64,000 bases of DNA from Polyangium fumosum (GTDB lineage Bacteria > Myxococcota_A > Polyangia > Polyangiales > Polyangiaceae). The translations under genes and the position numbers were made by a program. The notes under the pieces are model-generated. The model saw only the letters and a program-made list of their open reading frames with translations, was not told the origin of the DNA and did not search any database. This document shows, in pieces, positions 33,379-42,070 of this stretch. Position 1 is the first letter of the stretch. Every line of letters starts with the position of its first letter. The stretch spans positions 1-64,000 of the forward strand of contig NZ_SSMQ01000040.1 in the NCBI RefSeq assembly GCF_005144585.1, in the 5' to 3' direction.

Positions 33379-34217
33379 CAGAAGGTTCCTCGAAGGCCCA
33401 CGAATCCGCCGCCGATCGTCGGGGCAAACTCCAGGCGGGGCATCGCGCTCTTCTGTTCGTCGGTCGGCTTGGGCTTCGACACGAAATACACGACCGCCGC
33501 CGCCCCCAGGAGGGCGAGCGACGCCCCGGCCGTGATGTCCGCCGCCAAGAGCTTCGTACGCACGGGATCCACCGCCGCGTCCGTGCAGCGCGGCGCGCAC
33601 GATGCTTCGAGGTCCGATTTCGCCGAGAGCGCGAGGAGCCCGATCACCCCGGCCGCGCCGAGCCCGAGGAGGCCCACGCCGCCGATCACGATCGGCGCGA
33701 TCGGCACGCCGCTGCCCTTCTCGCCCTCGGGCGAAGGCTCCGGGGCCTTCGGCTCCTTCTTGAACGACGCCTCGATCCGCACGAGTTTGTCCCCCTCGTG
33801 CACGATCACCTTGCGGGTCACGGGCTCTGCGCCGTCCCGCTCGAAGCGCAGCACGTGCTCGCCGGGATCCATCGGCATGGCCTTCCCATCGAGCCGATCG
33901 CGCACGAGTTTGTCCCCCTCGAACACGCGCACGTCCGCCGTCTCGTCGCCCTTGTCGTCACGCGCGACGATCACCACGGTCGGCAGGCTCTTCTCGATCT
34001 CGGCGAGCCACTCGGCGCAGTCGCCGCGCACCACGCGCGGGCAGGTGTTGTCCGAGCAGACGAGCGCCGCCTCGCGCGCCTGCGCGAGCTTGCCTTCCTT
34101 GCGCAGCGACTGCGTTTGCTCGTACGACGCCACGCACTCTTTTTTCGTCGTGGCAGACGCGGGGGCCACGAGCGGGATCGTCGCTGCGGCGAAGAAAACA
34201 AGGGCTCGGGTCTTCAC
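33378..34217 (-). CDS. PEGA-like membrane protein, partner of the second kinase
   Basis: 279 residues from GTG 34217, which overlaps the kinase stop by 4 bp (GTGA). The signal peptide (ALVFFAAATIPLVAPASA) is followed by a short helical Cys-containing part (KLAQAREAALVCSDNTCPRV). A PEGA-like segment comes next (TVVIVARDDKGDETADVRV; MPMDPGEHVLRFERDG), then a Pro/Glu linker and two membrane helices (IVIGGVGLLGLGAAGVIGLL; SLALLGAAAVVYFV). The layout matches the protein at 27537-28550. It probably lies in the envelope and works with the coupled kinase. Confidence 0.8.
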   Translation of the reverse strand: MKTRALVFFAAATIPLVAPASATTKKECVASYEQTQSLRKEGKLAQAREAALVCSDNTCPRVVRGDCAEWLAEIEKSLPTVVIVARDDKGDETADVRVFEGDKLVRDRLDGKAMPMDPGEHVLRFERDGAEPVTRKVIVHEGDKLVRIEASFKKEPKAPEPSPEGEKGSGVPIAPIVIGGVGLLGLGAAGVIGLLALSAKSDLEASCAPRCTDAAVDPVRTKLLAADITAGASLALLGAAAVVYFVSKPKPTDEQKSAMPRLEFAPTIGGGFVGLRGTF

Positions 34218-35707
34218 AAACACTCCGGCTTGATGCGGCGGATCCCCTTCGCGTCGATGGTGTACGGCGGGCTGCAGCCCTCCGCGCGGGGCGCCGTCTT
34301 TCCGCTCGTCGTCGTCGCTGTCGCCGCGCCCGTCGGCGCGCTCTTCGCCGTCGATCGCGGCGTCGCCGCCGTCGTCGCGACGGGCGCGCTCGTGCTCGCC
34401 GTCGTCGTCTCCGGGGGCGCGGGCGTGACCGTGGGCTCGGGCGGCTTTGCAGACGCGCTCGCCGTCGTCGCGGCGCTCGTGGGCGCGACCGGCTGGATCC
34501 CCGTCGCATGCTCCGCGCGCCCTCGATCGAGCCAGAGCACGGCGGCGCCTCCGAGCGCGACGACGAGCACGGCGGCCGCGAGGATCACGACGGATCGAGG
34601 AAGCGCCACGGATTGCGGCGCATGGGGCACCGCGATCCCCGAGACCTGCGAGGAGCGCATCGCCGACGGCATGCTCGCCGCGTCCACGCTCCCGTCGTGC
34701 GACGCCGGCAACGGCACGTCCGCGTCCGACAGCGACGCGTTCTCGATTGCTTGCACCTCGCGCGCGCGCCGCGTGATCCCCTCGGGCGCCACCTGCGCGA
34801 GCCACTCGCCGACCTCCCATGCGGGGGCCGGCGGCACCGCGGCTTCGAGCGCCATCGCCATCTCCCGCGCGGTCTGGAAGCGCTCGGCCGGATCCCGCGA
34901 CAGCCCTCGCATCACGACGGCTTCGAGCACGGGCGGCACCTCGACGCCTATCTGTTTCAGCGGCGGGATCTCGTTCATCGTCACCTGCGCGATGATCGCG
35001 AGCTCGCTGTCGCCGTTGAACAACCTGCGCACCGCGAGCATCTCCCAGAGCACGATGGCCGCGGCGAACACGTCGACGCGCCGGTCCACGCGACTGCCGT
35101 GCTTGATCTGCTCCGGCGCCATGTACGCGTATTTCCCTTTGAGCTCGCCCTCGCGCGTCACCTGAGCGCGGCCCATCGCCTTCGCCACACCGAAGTCGAG
35201 CACGCGCGCCGTCCCCTCGGCGCTGATGATCACGTTCTGCGGCGACACGTCGCGGTGCACGATCCCGAGCGGCTCACCGCGCTCGTCGACGGCCTCGTGC
35301 GCGGCGTGAAGCCCGTGCAGCACGCTCGTCATCACGCCCGACACGATCTTCAGCGCCGGCCGCTGCGACCCGTCGCGCTCCATGTTCCGGAGCACGCGCG
35401 CGAGGCTCTCGCCGTGCACGTAGTCCATCACGAGCAAGAGCTCGCCGCCCTCGGCGATCATGTCGAGGATCGGCACCACGTTCGGGTGCTTGATCCGCGC
35501 GGCGAGGCGCGCCTCGTCGAGGAACATCGTGCAGAACTCGGGGTTCTTCGCGAACTGCGGGTGCAGCCGCTTGATCGCGACCGTCCGCGCGAACCCCGAC
35601 GGCCCGAGCAGGCGCCCGAAATGGACCGTGGCCATGCCTCCCGACGCGATCTCGCCGTAGAGGGCGTACCGACCGACCTTGCGCGCGCCCGCGTGCCCTC
35701 CTGTCAT
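34214..35707 (-). CDS. Hanks-type Ser/Thr protein kinase with membrane segment
   Basis: 497 residues. The kinase domain (about 10-275) is complete: GEIASGGMATVHFG, VAIKRLHP, HRDVSPQNVII, DFGVAKA and MAPEQ. After a linker comes a membrane helix (SVVILAAAVLVVALGGAAVL) and a long Thr/Ala/Pro-rich extracytoplasmic part, ending with a Cys-containing tail (CSPPYTIDAKGIRRIKPECL). First gene of a three-gene coupled operon with the PEGA-like and LamG genes. It is probably paralogous to the kinase at 26193-27536, although gene order in the two modules differs. Confidence 0.93.
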   Translation of the reverse strand: MTGGHAGARKVGRYALYGEIASGGMATVHFGRLLGPSGFARTVAIKRLHPQFAKNPEFCTMFLDEARLAARIKHPNVVPILDMIAEGGELLLVMDYVHGESLARVLRNMERDGSQRPALKIVSGVMTSVLHGLHAAHEAVDERGEPLGIVHRDVSPQNVIISAEGTARVLDFGVAKAMGRAQVTREGELKGKYAYMAPEQIKHGSRVDRRVDVFAAAIVLWEMLAVRRLFNGDSELAIIAQVTMNEIPPLKQIGVEVPPVLEAVVMRGLSRDPAERFQTAREMAMALEAAVPPAPAWEVGEWLAQVAPEGITRRAREVQAIENASLSDADVPLPASHDGSVDAASMPSAMRSSQVSGIAVPHAPQSVALPRSVVILAAAVLVVALGGAAVLWLDRGRAEHATGIQPVAPTSAATTASASAKPPEPTVTPAPPETTTASTSAPVATTAATPRSTAKSAPTGAATATTTSGKTAPRAEGCSPPYTIDAKGIRRIKPECL

Positions 35708-35755
35708 GAGGCCGTCGCCACTCTAACAGACCGCGCCCTTTTGCGGCCACATCTC

Positions 35756-38700
35756 TTACCCACCCTTCTTCTGCCGCGCCTTCCAGGCCCAGAACGCCTT
35801 CGAGCTTCCGCTGCGCTTCCCCTTCGCCTTCCCGCTCCCGCGCGCCTTCTTCTTCGGCGCCTCGTCGAGCGTGACGAACCGCGTGGGCGCGCCGCCTCCG
35901 TGGGTTTGTCCTTCCTCGGTCAACGACACCCGCTGGAACTCGATCCACTCCCCGCCCTTCTGGAACGAGTCCGAGCGCACCTCGCAGAGCCCTGCGCGCA
36001 CGAGCCCGTTCACGAGGTGCTCGAACGAGCGCCGATCGAGCGACTCGCCGAACGTCTCGCGATGCAGCCGCCCCATCGGCTGCCCGTCCTCGTCGGCGAG
36101 CGCGTCGAGGATCTTCTGGATCGCCGCCGTCTCGGCGCGGCTCGGCTCGCGGAACTTCCTCCCGACGCACCCGTCCGGCGCGCACACGTCGCACACCCCG
36201 CAGGGCCTTCCGTCGTCCTCCTGGTCGCCGAAATGCCGGACCAGGTGCAGCATCCGGCACCCGTGCCCTTCGGCGTACCGGGCCATCTTGGCCAGGTCTT
36301 CCTGCTTGTGCTTCCGCTGCGCCACGTACTCGCCGAGGAAATCTTCGCTCCCCCGCCGGATCCCCCCGTCCGCGTCGAGGATCGCGCCCCCGCTGATCCA
36401 GAGCTTTTCGAGCACCTTCTCGAATTTCTCCGGATCGGACTCCACCCGCGGGGCCAAGGCCTCCTTCGTCTGCGGCCGCGTCCCGAGCGCGGCGAACAGC
36501 GCCGAGAGCAGCGCCGGCTCCGGGTAATCGCGCTCGAAGAAAAACTCGTGCGTCCGTCGATCCGTGAACGAATGCATCAAGATGGCCCGTGACGGCAACC
36601 CATCCCGCCCGGCGCGCCCGATCTCCTGGTAATACGCCTCCACGCTCCCGGGCAGCGCCAGATGGACCACGGTCCGCACGTTCGATTTGTCCACCCCCAT
36701 TCCGAACGCGATCGTCGCGACCACCACCTCGAGCTCCCCGCCCAGAAACGCCGACTGGATCCGGTCCCGCGTCCCCGTCTCCATTCCCGCGTGATATGCC
36801 GCCGCCCCCAGCGTCGTGAGCTCCCGCGCTGTCTCCTCCGCGTGCTTCCGCGTCGGCGCATACACGATCGCCGGCCGCCGCTCCTCCGGCGCCAAAAGCT
36901 TCTTCACCGCGTCCGCCCTCGCCGACGGCGAAAGCTCCACCACCTCGATCCCGATGTTGGTCCGCCGAAACCCGTGAATGAACCGCGCCGCCTCGGACAG
37001 CCCGAGTTCCCGCGCGATATCGTCCTGCACCATCGGCGTCGCCGTCGCCGTCAGCGCCACCACCGGCGCCGGCCGGAGCGAAGGCAACCGTTGCCCCAGC
37101 ATCCGATACTCCGGCCGAAAATCATGCCCCCAATGGGAAATACAATGCGCCTCATCCACGGCGACCAGCGTCGGCTTCCGCCGGGCCAGCATCTCGGGAA
37201 ACCCCGGCACCCGCAACCGCTCCGGCGCCACGAACAAAAAATCCAACCGCCCCGCCAAATACTCTGCACAAGCGGCCCGCGAGCTCTGCCGATCCCGCCC
37301 CGAATGAATCCGCTCCGCGGCAAACCCTTGCGCCCGCAGCTTCCCCACCTGATCTTCCATCAAAGCAATGAGGGGACTCACCACCAGCGTCGTCCCCCGT
37401 CGTGCAATTCCCGGCAACTGATAACAAAGCGACTTCCCGGCCCCCGTGGGCATCACCAAGAGCACATCCTGCCCCTCGGTCACGGCCCGACAAACCGCCT
37501 CCTGATAAGGCCGAAACCCAGGAAACCCAAAACGATCCCTTAAAATCTCCCCCAGCGTCGCATCCGCCCGAACCTCTCGCCGCTCCGCCAGCGGCAACTC
37601 CGCCTGCCCATTCAACACCCGCGCTTGTCCCATACCCTTCCCCACCCCCGCCGAAGCAAACGCCGTCACCTTGCTCGGCACCACCCCCGGATCGACCTTC
37701 CCCTTCTTCCCCACCCCCTCCTTCTCCTTCCGCGCACTCTTCGCGCGAGCCGCCACTGGTTCGAGGCCCGCGGGTGCCGGGGCTTTGGAGGGCCGGGGTG
37801 GTGGGTCCTGTTGTTTGAGGGCCCGCTTTGCGGGCCCGAGTTCGGGGGAACCGCCCCGGCCCTCCAAAGCCCCGGCGCCCGCGGGCCGATCGTCCCCATC
37901 CTGCACCGCGCCCACCACATACTTCACATACGCTTCAATCCCCCGCATGAACGCCTTCAAATCTCCCTCCCCACGCGACAACCTCGCCAAACGCGCCTCC
38001 CATTCCCCGGTCATCGCGGCGCTCTTCACATGCGGATGAACCGACCCCACCAGCAGAATCCCCTTGTCCGTCGCCGCCAAACTCTTCCCCATCCGGACCA
38101 CGTATTCCCGCTTGATCAGCGTCTCGATGATCGCCGCGCGTGTTGCCGGCGTCCCGAGCCCCGTGTCCTTCATCGCGTCCGACAGCTCTTTCTCCTCCAC
38201 CGTCTTTCCGGCCGTCTCCATCCCCGTCAAGAGCGTCGCTTCCGTGTACCGGTTCGGCGGCTTCGTCGTCTTTTTCTCCGCTTTGGCCCCCAGCACCCGC
38301 GCGGTTTTTCCTTCCGAAAGCCCTCGCGGCAGCTTTTGCGCCTCCGCTTCCTCCTCGGCCCCCTCCGCCTCGCCCTTCTTTCTTTTTTTCGGCCCCGCTT
38401 TCGTACCGGCCCCCCCGAGGTCCAGCACCTTCCAGCCCACTTGCTCGACCACCGTCCCCGCCGATCGGAATCGATCCACCGCTTCCGGCGACGTCACTTC
38501 CGTGATCACCGTCGTCGTTCGCTCGATCAGATCCTCGTGCCACGCCGCGAGCAGCCTCCGGCAGACCAGGTCGTAAAGCTTTTGCTCCTCCGCCGACAGC
38601 GATCCGCGCGCGGCCGTCGTCGTCGGCACGATCGCGTGGTGGTCGGTCACCTTCGTGTCATCCACGAACCGCCGCCCGAGCGGCCTTTGCCCCGTCCCCG

Positions 38701-39775
38701 GCGCCAGAAGCCCCTGGTAGTTCCCCTCGATCGTCTTCACCACCGACGGCAGCGTCTGCGCCACGTCCGTCGACAGATGCCGGCTGTCCGTGCGGGGATA
38801 ACTGATCAGCTTGTGCCGCTCGTAAAGCGATTGCGCAAGGTCGAGCGTTCGTTGCGCGCTCCACCCGAACAGCCGGTTTGCGTGTCGCTGCAGCTCCGTC
38901 AGATCGTACAGCAATGGCGACGGGATCCGGCGCGTCTCCGCCGACACCTTCGTGATCACCGCGCGCCCCGCGCTCACCCGCCGCGTGATCCGCCCCGCCT
39001 CCTCCCCGTCCGGCGGCAGCCGCCTCGGTTTTTCCGGGCCGCCTGGTTTTTCCGGGACATCCAGCAGGATCCCCTCGTACCGCCCGTCCGGCCCGTCCGG
39101 CGCTCCTTCCGGCGCGAACGTCGCGCGCACCTCCAGGTAGTCCTCCGGCACGAACGCGCGGATCGCTTGTTCTCGCTCGACCACCATCGAGAGCGTCGGC
39201 GTCTGCACCCGCCCGACCGACAGATCGTGCCCGAGCGACAGCGAGTAGGCCCGTGACAGGTTCATCCCGACGAGCCAGTCGGCTCGGCTCCGCCCGCGCG
39301 CCGCGTCCGCCAGCGCGTCGTAGTCCCGCGCGTCCCGGAGCTTCCGGAAGCCCGTCCGGATCGCGTCCGCCGTCAGCGAGGAGATCCAGAGCCTCCGCAC
39401 TGGCTTGTTGCTGCCTGCGGCGTCGTAGATGTAGCGGAAGATCAGCTCGCCTTCTCGCCCGGCGTCCGTCGCGCAGACCACCCACTCCACGTCCGCGCGG
39501 AGCAGGATCTTCTTCACCACGTCGAACTGCTTGCGCGTCTCCTCCAGCACCGTCAGCGGCCAGGTCGGCGGCAGCATCGGTAGCGTCCGCAGGTCCCAGC
39601 GCTTCCAGGCCGGGTCCATCTGGTGCGGCTGCGCCAGCGCCACGAGGTGACCGATCGCCCAGGTCACCACGTAACCGGCGCCTTCGAGCGCACCTTCGCT
39701 CGCCTTGTTCGCGCCGAGCACGTGGGCGATGTCCCGGGCCACGGACGGCTTTTCGGCGACGACGGCGATGGTCAT
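35756..39775 (-). CDS. topB-recQ: Topoisomerase III-RecQ helicase fusion
   Basis: One 1339-residue frame joins two enzymes. Residues 1-620 are a type IA topoisomerase III: TOPRIM (VVAEKPSVAR; TDAGREGELIF at 103-113) and active-site Tyr326 in LISYPRTDS. Residues about 620-735 are a basic, Pro/Lys-rich linker. Residues 735-1200 are RecQ: RPYQ at 755, Walker A MPTGAGKS 775-782, DEAH 874-877, TATAT, EIGRAGRDG, and zinc cysteines 1173, 1192, 1195 and 1198. A winged-helix-like part and a Lys-rich tail end the protein; no clear HRDC domain is seen. RecQ and topoisomerase III jointly dissolve double Holliday junctions, so a fused enzyme for recombination repair is expected. Codon use shifts around the joint. 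Confidence 0.95.
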   Translation of the reverse strand: MTIAVVAEKPSVARDIAHVLGANKASEGALEGAGYVVTWAIGHLVALAQPHQMDPAWKRWDLRTLPMLPPTWPLTVLEETRKQFDVVKKILLRADVEWVVCATDAGREGELIFRYIYDAAGSNKPVRRLWISSLTADAIRTGFRKLRDARDYDALADAARGRSRADWLVGMNLSRAYSLSLGHDLSVGRVQTPTLSMVVEREQAIRAFVPEDYLEVRATFAPEGAPDGPDGRYEGILLDVPEKPGGPEKPRRLPPDGEEAGRITRRVSAGRAVITKVSAETRRIPSPLLYDLTELQRHANRLFGWSAQRTLDLAQSLYERHKLISYPRTDSRHLSTDVAQTLPSVVKTIEGNYQGLLAPGTGQRPLGRRFVDDTKVTDHHAIVPTTTAARGSLSAEEQKLYDLVCRRLLAAWHEDLIERTTTVITEVTSPEAVDRFRSAGTVVEQVGWKVLDLGGAGTKAGPKKRKKGEAEGAEEEAEAQKLPRGLSEGKTARVLGAKAEKKTTKPPNRYTEATLLTGMETAGKTVEEKELSDAMKDTGLGTPATRAAIIETLIKREYVVRMGKSLAATDKGILLVGSVHPHVKSAAMTGEWEARLARLSRGEGDLKAFMRGIEAYVKYVVGAVQDGDDRPAGAGALEGRGGSPELGPAKRALKQQDPPPRPSKAPAPAGLEPVAARAKSARKEKEGVGKKGKVDPGVVPSKVTAFASAGVGKGMGQARVLNGQAELPLAERREVRADATLGEILRDRFGFPGFRPYQEAVCRAVTEGQDVLLVMPTGAGKSLCYQLPGIARRGTTLVVSPLIALMEDQVGKLRAQGFAAERIHSGRDRQSSRAACAEYLAGRLDFLFVAPERLRVPGFPEMLARRKPTLVAVDEAHCISHWGHDFRPEYRMLGQRLPSLRPAPVVALTATATPMVQDDIARELGLSEAARFIHGFRRTNIGIEVVELSPSARADAVKKLLAPEERRPAIVYAPTRKHAEETARELTTLGAAAYHAGMETGTRDRIQSAFLGGELEVVVATIAFGMGVDKSNVRTVVHLALPGSVEAYYQEIGRAGRDGLPSRAILMHSFTDRRTHEFFFERDYPEPALLSALFAALGTRPQTKEALAPRVESDPEKFEKVLEKLWISGGAILDADGGIRRGSEDFLGEYVAQRKHKQEDLAKMARYAEGHGCRMLHLVRHFGDQEDDGRPCGVCDVCAPDGCVGRKFREPSRAETAAIQKILDALADEDGQPMGRLHRETFGESLDRRSFEHLVNGLVRAGLCEVRSDSFQKGGEWIEFQRVSLTEEGQTHGGGAPTRFVTLDEAPKKKARGSGKAKGKRSGSSKAFWAWKARQKKGG
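37765..37887. repeat. 123-bp palindromic element inside the topB-recQ linker
   Basis: Arms of 37 bp at 37765-37801 and 37851-37887 are inverted repeats matching at 35 of 37 positions. Nested between them is a perfect 8-bp hairpin, GGGCCCGC (37819-37826), loop TTT, GCGGGCCC (37830-37837). The total length of 123 bp equals 41 codons, so the frame is kept. The encoded residues (about 630-670, Pro/Gly/Ala/Lys-rich) lie in the unstructured linker. It looks like a MITE- or REP-type palindromic insertion tolerated in a linker. No target duplication is evident. Confidence 0.82.
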
Positions 39776-39859
39776 GGGCAGCGGCCCCCGGCTCGGGGGC
39801 GGCGCATCATGACAAAGGGGGCGGGGATGGGCAATCCATGCCGCGCTGGGCCTCGCGCT

Positions 39860-40570
39860 TCAGGGCGCGACCGCTTCGCAACCTGGCGCCGGCGGTTCGG
39901 CCGGGAACGACGCGTTCGTCTCCGCGCATACCTGCGTGGGGTTCGTGGGGGGCGGCGGCAGCGTCTCGTCGCAGGGCGCGTTCGCTCGGTGGCTCGGGTG
40001 CCGCGCCAGCGTATCGCAGGCGAACCTCGTCGTGCGCCGGGCGTACGCGAGCGTCCCCTCGATCGTGCGTAGCGTGCTCTCGCCATACGCGAGCTGCTTT
40101 TGATCTCGGGGCGGCGAACGCTCGAGCTCGCTACAGGCACGGAACGCTTCGTCCTCCATGGCGAATGCCGTCTGCGCCATCCGGTCCACGATGCGGATCC
40201 AGTCCGCGTGCTCCTTCGGCGTCGCGCGGAGCAGCCGCTCCAGGAGCTGAAGCTCCTTGGCGAGCGGCAGCCCCCGGCAACCTCGCCGCGACATCGCCCC
40301 GAAATGCTGTGCCCCGCGTGACAGCGTGTTCGTACCTCCTGTTCCTGGCGGATCCGGACATACAGCTCTTGCTTTCGCGCGCAACCCTTCGATCTGCGAG
40401 GGCGTGGTTTTTGCGTTTTCCTGGTCGAGGGAGGTGATCCAATCCGTGGCGGTGCCGAGGGACGGGCCTTCCGGCGGCGTCGTCGTGGCGCGTGCCTGTG
40501 CGCAACCGACGAGCAGGCATGCGAGGACACATGCGATCCAGCGGGTTCCCGTGGAATTCGTGTGCACCAT
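39860..40570 (-). CDS. Hypothetical lipoprotein
   Basis: 236 residues. The signal peptide has lipobox LACLLVGC. The mature part is mainly helical with scattered Cys (AVCPDPPG, RRGCRG, RACSEL, FACDTL, APCDE, QVCAE, PGCEA) and ends with a Pro-rich stretch. No family was recognised. AGGAGG is about 16 nt upstream of the ATG, with a 12-bp palindrome between. It is divergent from the StyA-like gene (176-bp gap) and lies upstream of topB-recQ on the same strand (84-bp gap). Confidence 0.7.
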   Translation of the reverse strand: MVHTNSTGTRWIACVLACLLVGCAQARATTTPPEGPSLGTATDWITSLDQENAKTTPSQIEGLRAKARAVCPDPPGTGGTNTLSRGAQHFGAMSRRGCRGLPLAKELQLLERLLRATPKEHADWIRIVDRMAQTAFAMEDEAFRACSELERSPPRDQKQLAYGESTLRTIEGTLAYARRTTRFACDTLARHPSHRANAPCDETLPPPPTNPTQVCAETNASFPAEPPAPGCEAVAP

Positions 40571-40574
40571 GTCC

Positions 40575-40586
40575 GTGTACGTACAC
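40575..40586. promoter_or_regulatory. Perfect 12-bp palindrome at a translation start
   Basis: GTGTACGTACAC lies 4 bp upstream of the start codon of the lipoprotein gene (minus strand), between its ATG and an AGGAGG at about 40587-40592. It could be an operator, or a hairpin that shortens the effective SD-to-start distance. Confidence 0.45.
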
Positions 40587-40746
40587 CTCCTGGGGCGTGT
40601 CCTTGGGCAGACGTCAGCAATCGCCCGACGTCTTGGACGATGGACCGCCGCCGTGGACGGGTATATCGTGCGTTCCTGATAGGCACGTTTGGGGGCGCGT
40701 CTCGGCTCGTTCGCGACGCAGCCATCCAGCGCAGGAAGGGGCTTCG

Positions 40747-42033
40747 ATGAGCAGCATTGGCATCGTGGGAGCCGGCATCGCGGGGTTGCAGCTCGGATTG
40801 TACCTCCGGAGCCGCGGCATCTCCTGCACCCTTTATACGGACCGATCGAGCGACGAGATCCGATCCTCGCGCCTGCCGAGCACCGCGGCGCTGCTCGGAT
40901 CGACGCGCGCGCGGGATCGCGAGCTCGGCACCAACCATTGGGACGACGCGGCGTTCGGATGTTTTCACGTCGACGTGCGGGTCAAAGGATTGCCCGAGCT
41001 CTCCTCGCAGGGCCGGATCGATCCACCGGCGCTTTTCATCGACATGCGCCTCTACCTCCCCCGGCTGCTCGAAGATTTCGAGGCGCGCGGCGGCCGCGTG
41101 ATCCGCTCCGGCGTCCTTCCGGCGTCGAACCTCGCGCGCCTCGGCGACGCGCACGACCTCGTCGTCGTGGCGACCGGCCGCGGCGATCTCGGCACCGTGT
41201 TCCCGCGCGACTACCATCGTTCTCCCTGGCTCGAACCGCAGCGCCGCCTCTTCGCGGGCCTCTTTCGGGGCATCGATTTTCCACAGGAGCTCGGACTGCT
41301 CTTTCAGATCGTCCCGGGGCACGGCGAAATCTTCGAGAGCCAGCTCCTCACGGCGGAGGGGCCCGTCAGTTGCCTCCTCTTCGAGGCCATCCCTGGCGGC
41401 GCGCTCGACGCCCTCACGCGTGTCCCCTGCGACGACGATCCGCACGTGGTCGAGAGCCTCGTGCTCGATTTGCTGGAAGCGAACGCGCCGAACGTCCATG
41501 CCCGCGTCGATCGCCAGACGTTTCACCTGACGCGCCCGCGCGATTGCATGCAGGCCGCGATCGTCCCGACGGCGCGGCGCGCGTATGTCGAGCTCGGCGA
41601 AGGCCGTTACGCCGTCGCGGTCGGGGATGCCTTCGCCACGCACGATCCCGTGCTCTGGCAGGGCGCGAACGCGGCCTCGCGCAGCGCGTGGGCGCTCGGC
41701 GAGTCGATCGTCCAGGCGCTCGCCGCGGCGCGTCCGCTCGATCGCAGGTTCTGCGAGGGCGTCGACGAGCGGCTCTGGTCCCTCGTCGGCCCTTCGATGG
41801 AGTGGACGAACGCCTTCCTCTCGCCGCCGCCGCCGCACACGATGGCGATCTTCTCGGCGGCGTCGCGGGATCAGCGCATCGCGGACGCGTTCGCCTCGAA
41901 CCTGGACAACCCTGCCTTGCAATGGCGGATCTTCCGCGGCCCCGAGGGCGTTGATGCGTTCCTCGAAGGGTTCCGACGCGCGAAGACCTCGCGGAGCTCG
42001 GGCGTGGTCTCGGTGGCACCGGCCTCTGCGTAG
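40747..42033 (+). CDS. StyA-like FAD-dependent monooxygenase
   Basis: 428 residues from ATG 40747 (GAAGGGG 6 nt upstream). It reads as a homologue of the styrene monooxygenase oxygenase subunit StyA along its whole length: N-terminal FAD motif GIVGAGIAGLQLGLYLR, then TLYTDR, LVVVATGRGDLG, LFRGIDFP, and the second FAD motif GDAFATHDPVLWQGAN. The catalytic region TNAFLSPPPP also aligns. StyA enzymes epoxidise styrene-like alkenes or oxidise indole using reduced FAD from a reductase (StyB). No reductase gene is adjacent, so reduced flavin must come from elsewhere. The true substrate is unknown. Confidence 0.87.
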   Translation: MSSIGIVGAGIAGLQLGLYLRSRGISCTLYTDRSSDEIRSSRLPSTAALLGSTRARDRELGTNHWDDAAFGCFHVDVRVKGLPELSSQGRIDPPALFIDMRLYLPRLLEDFEARGGRVIRSGVLPASNLARLGDAHDLVVVATGRGDLGTVFPRDYHRSPWLEPQRRLFAGLFRGIDFPQELGLLFQIVPGHGEIFESQLLTAEGPVSCLLFEAIPGGALDALTRVPCDDDPHVVESLVLDLLEANAPNVHARVDRQTFHLTRPRDCMQAAIVPTARRAYVELGEGRYAVAVGDAFATHDPVLWQGANAASRSAWALGESIVQALAAARPLDRRFCEGVDERLWSLVGPSMEWTNAFLSPPPPHTMAIFSAASRDQRIADAFASNLDNPALQWRIFRGPEGVDAFLEGFRRAKTSRSSGVVSVAPASA

Positions 42034-42070
42034 CCCCCCTTCCGCCTGCGTGTGGTAGGGTGCGCGCCTG

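Noticed and set aside
37402-39256. Pro/Arg/His-rich plus-strand frames opposite topB-recQ
   Set aside because: They arise from codon bias of the minus-strand fusion gene; none has a ribosome site or motif.
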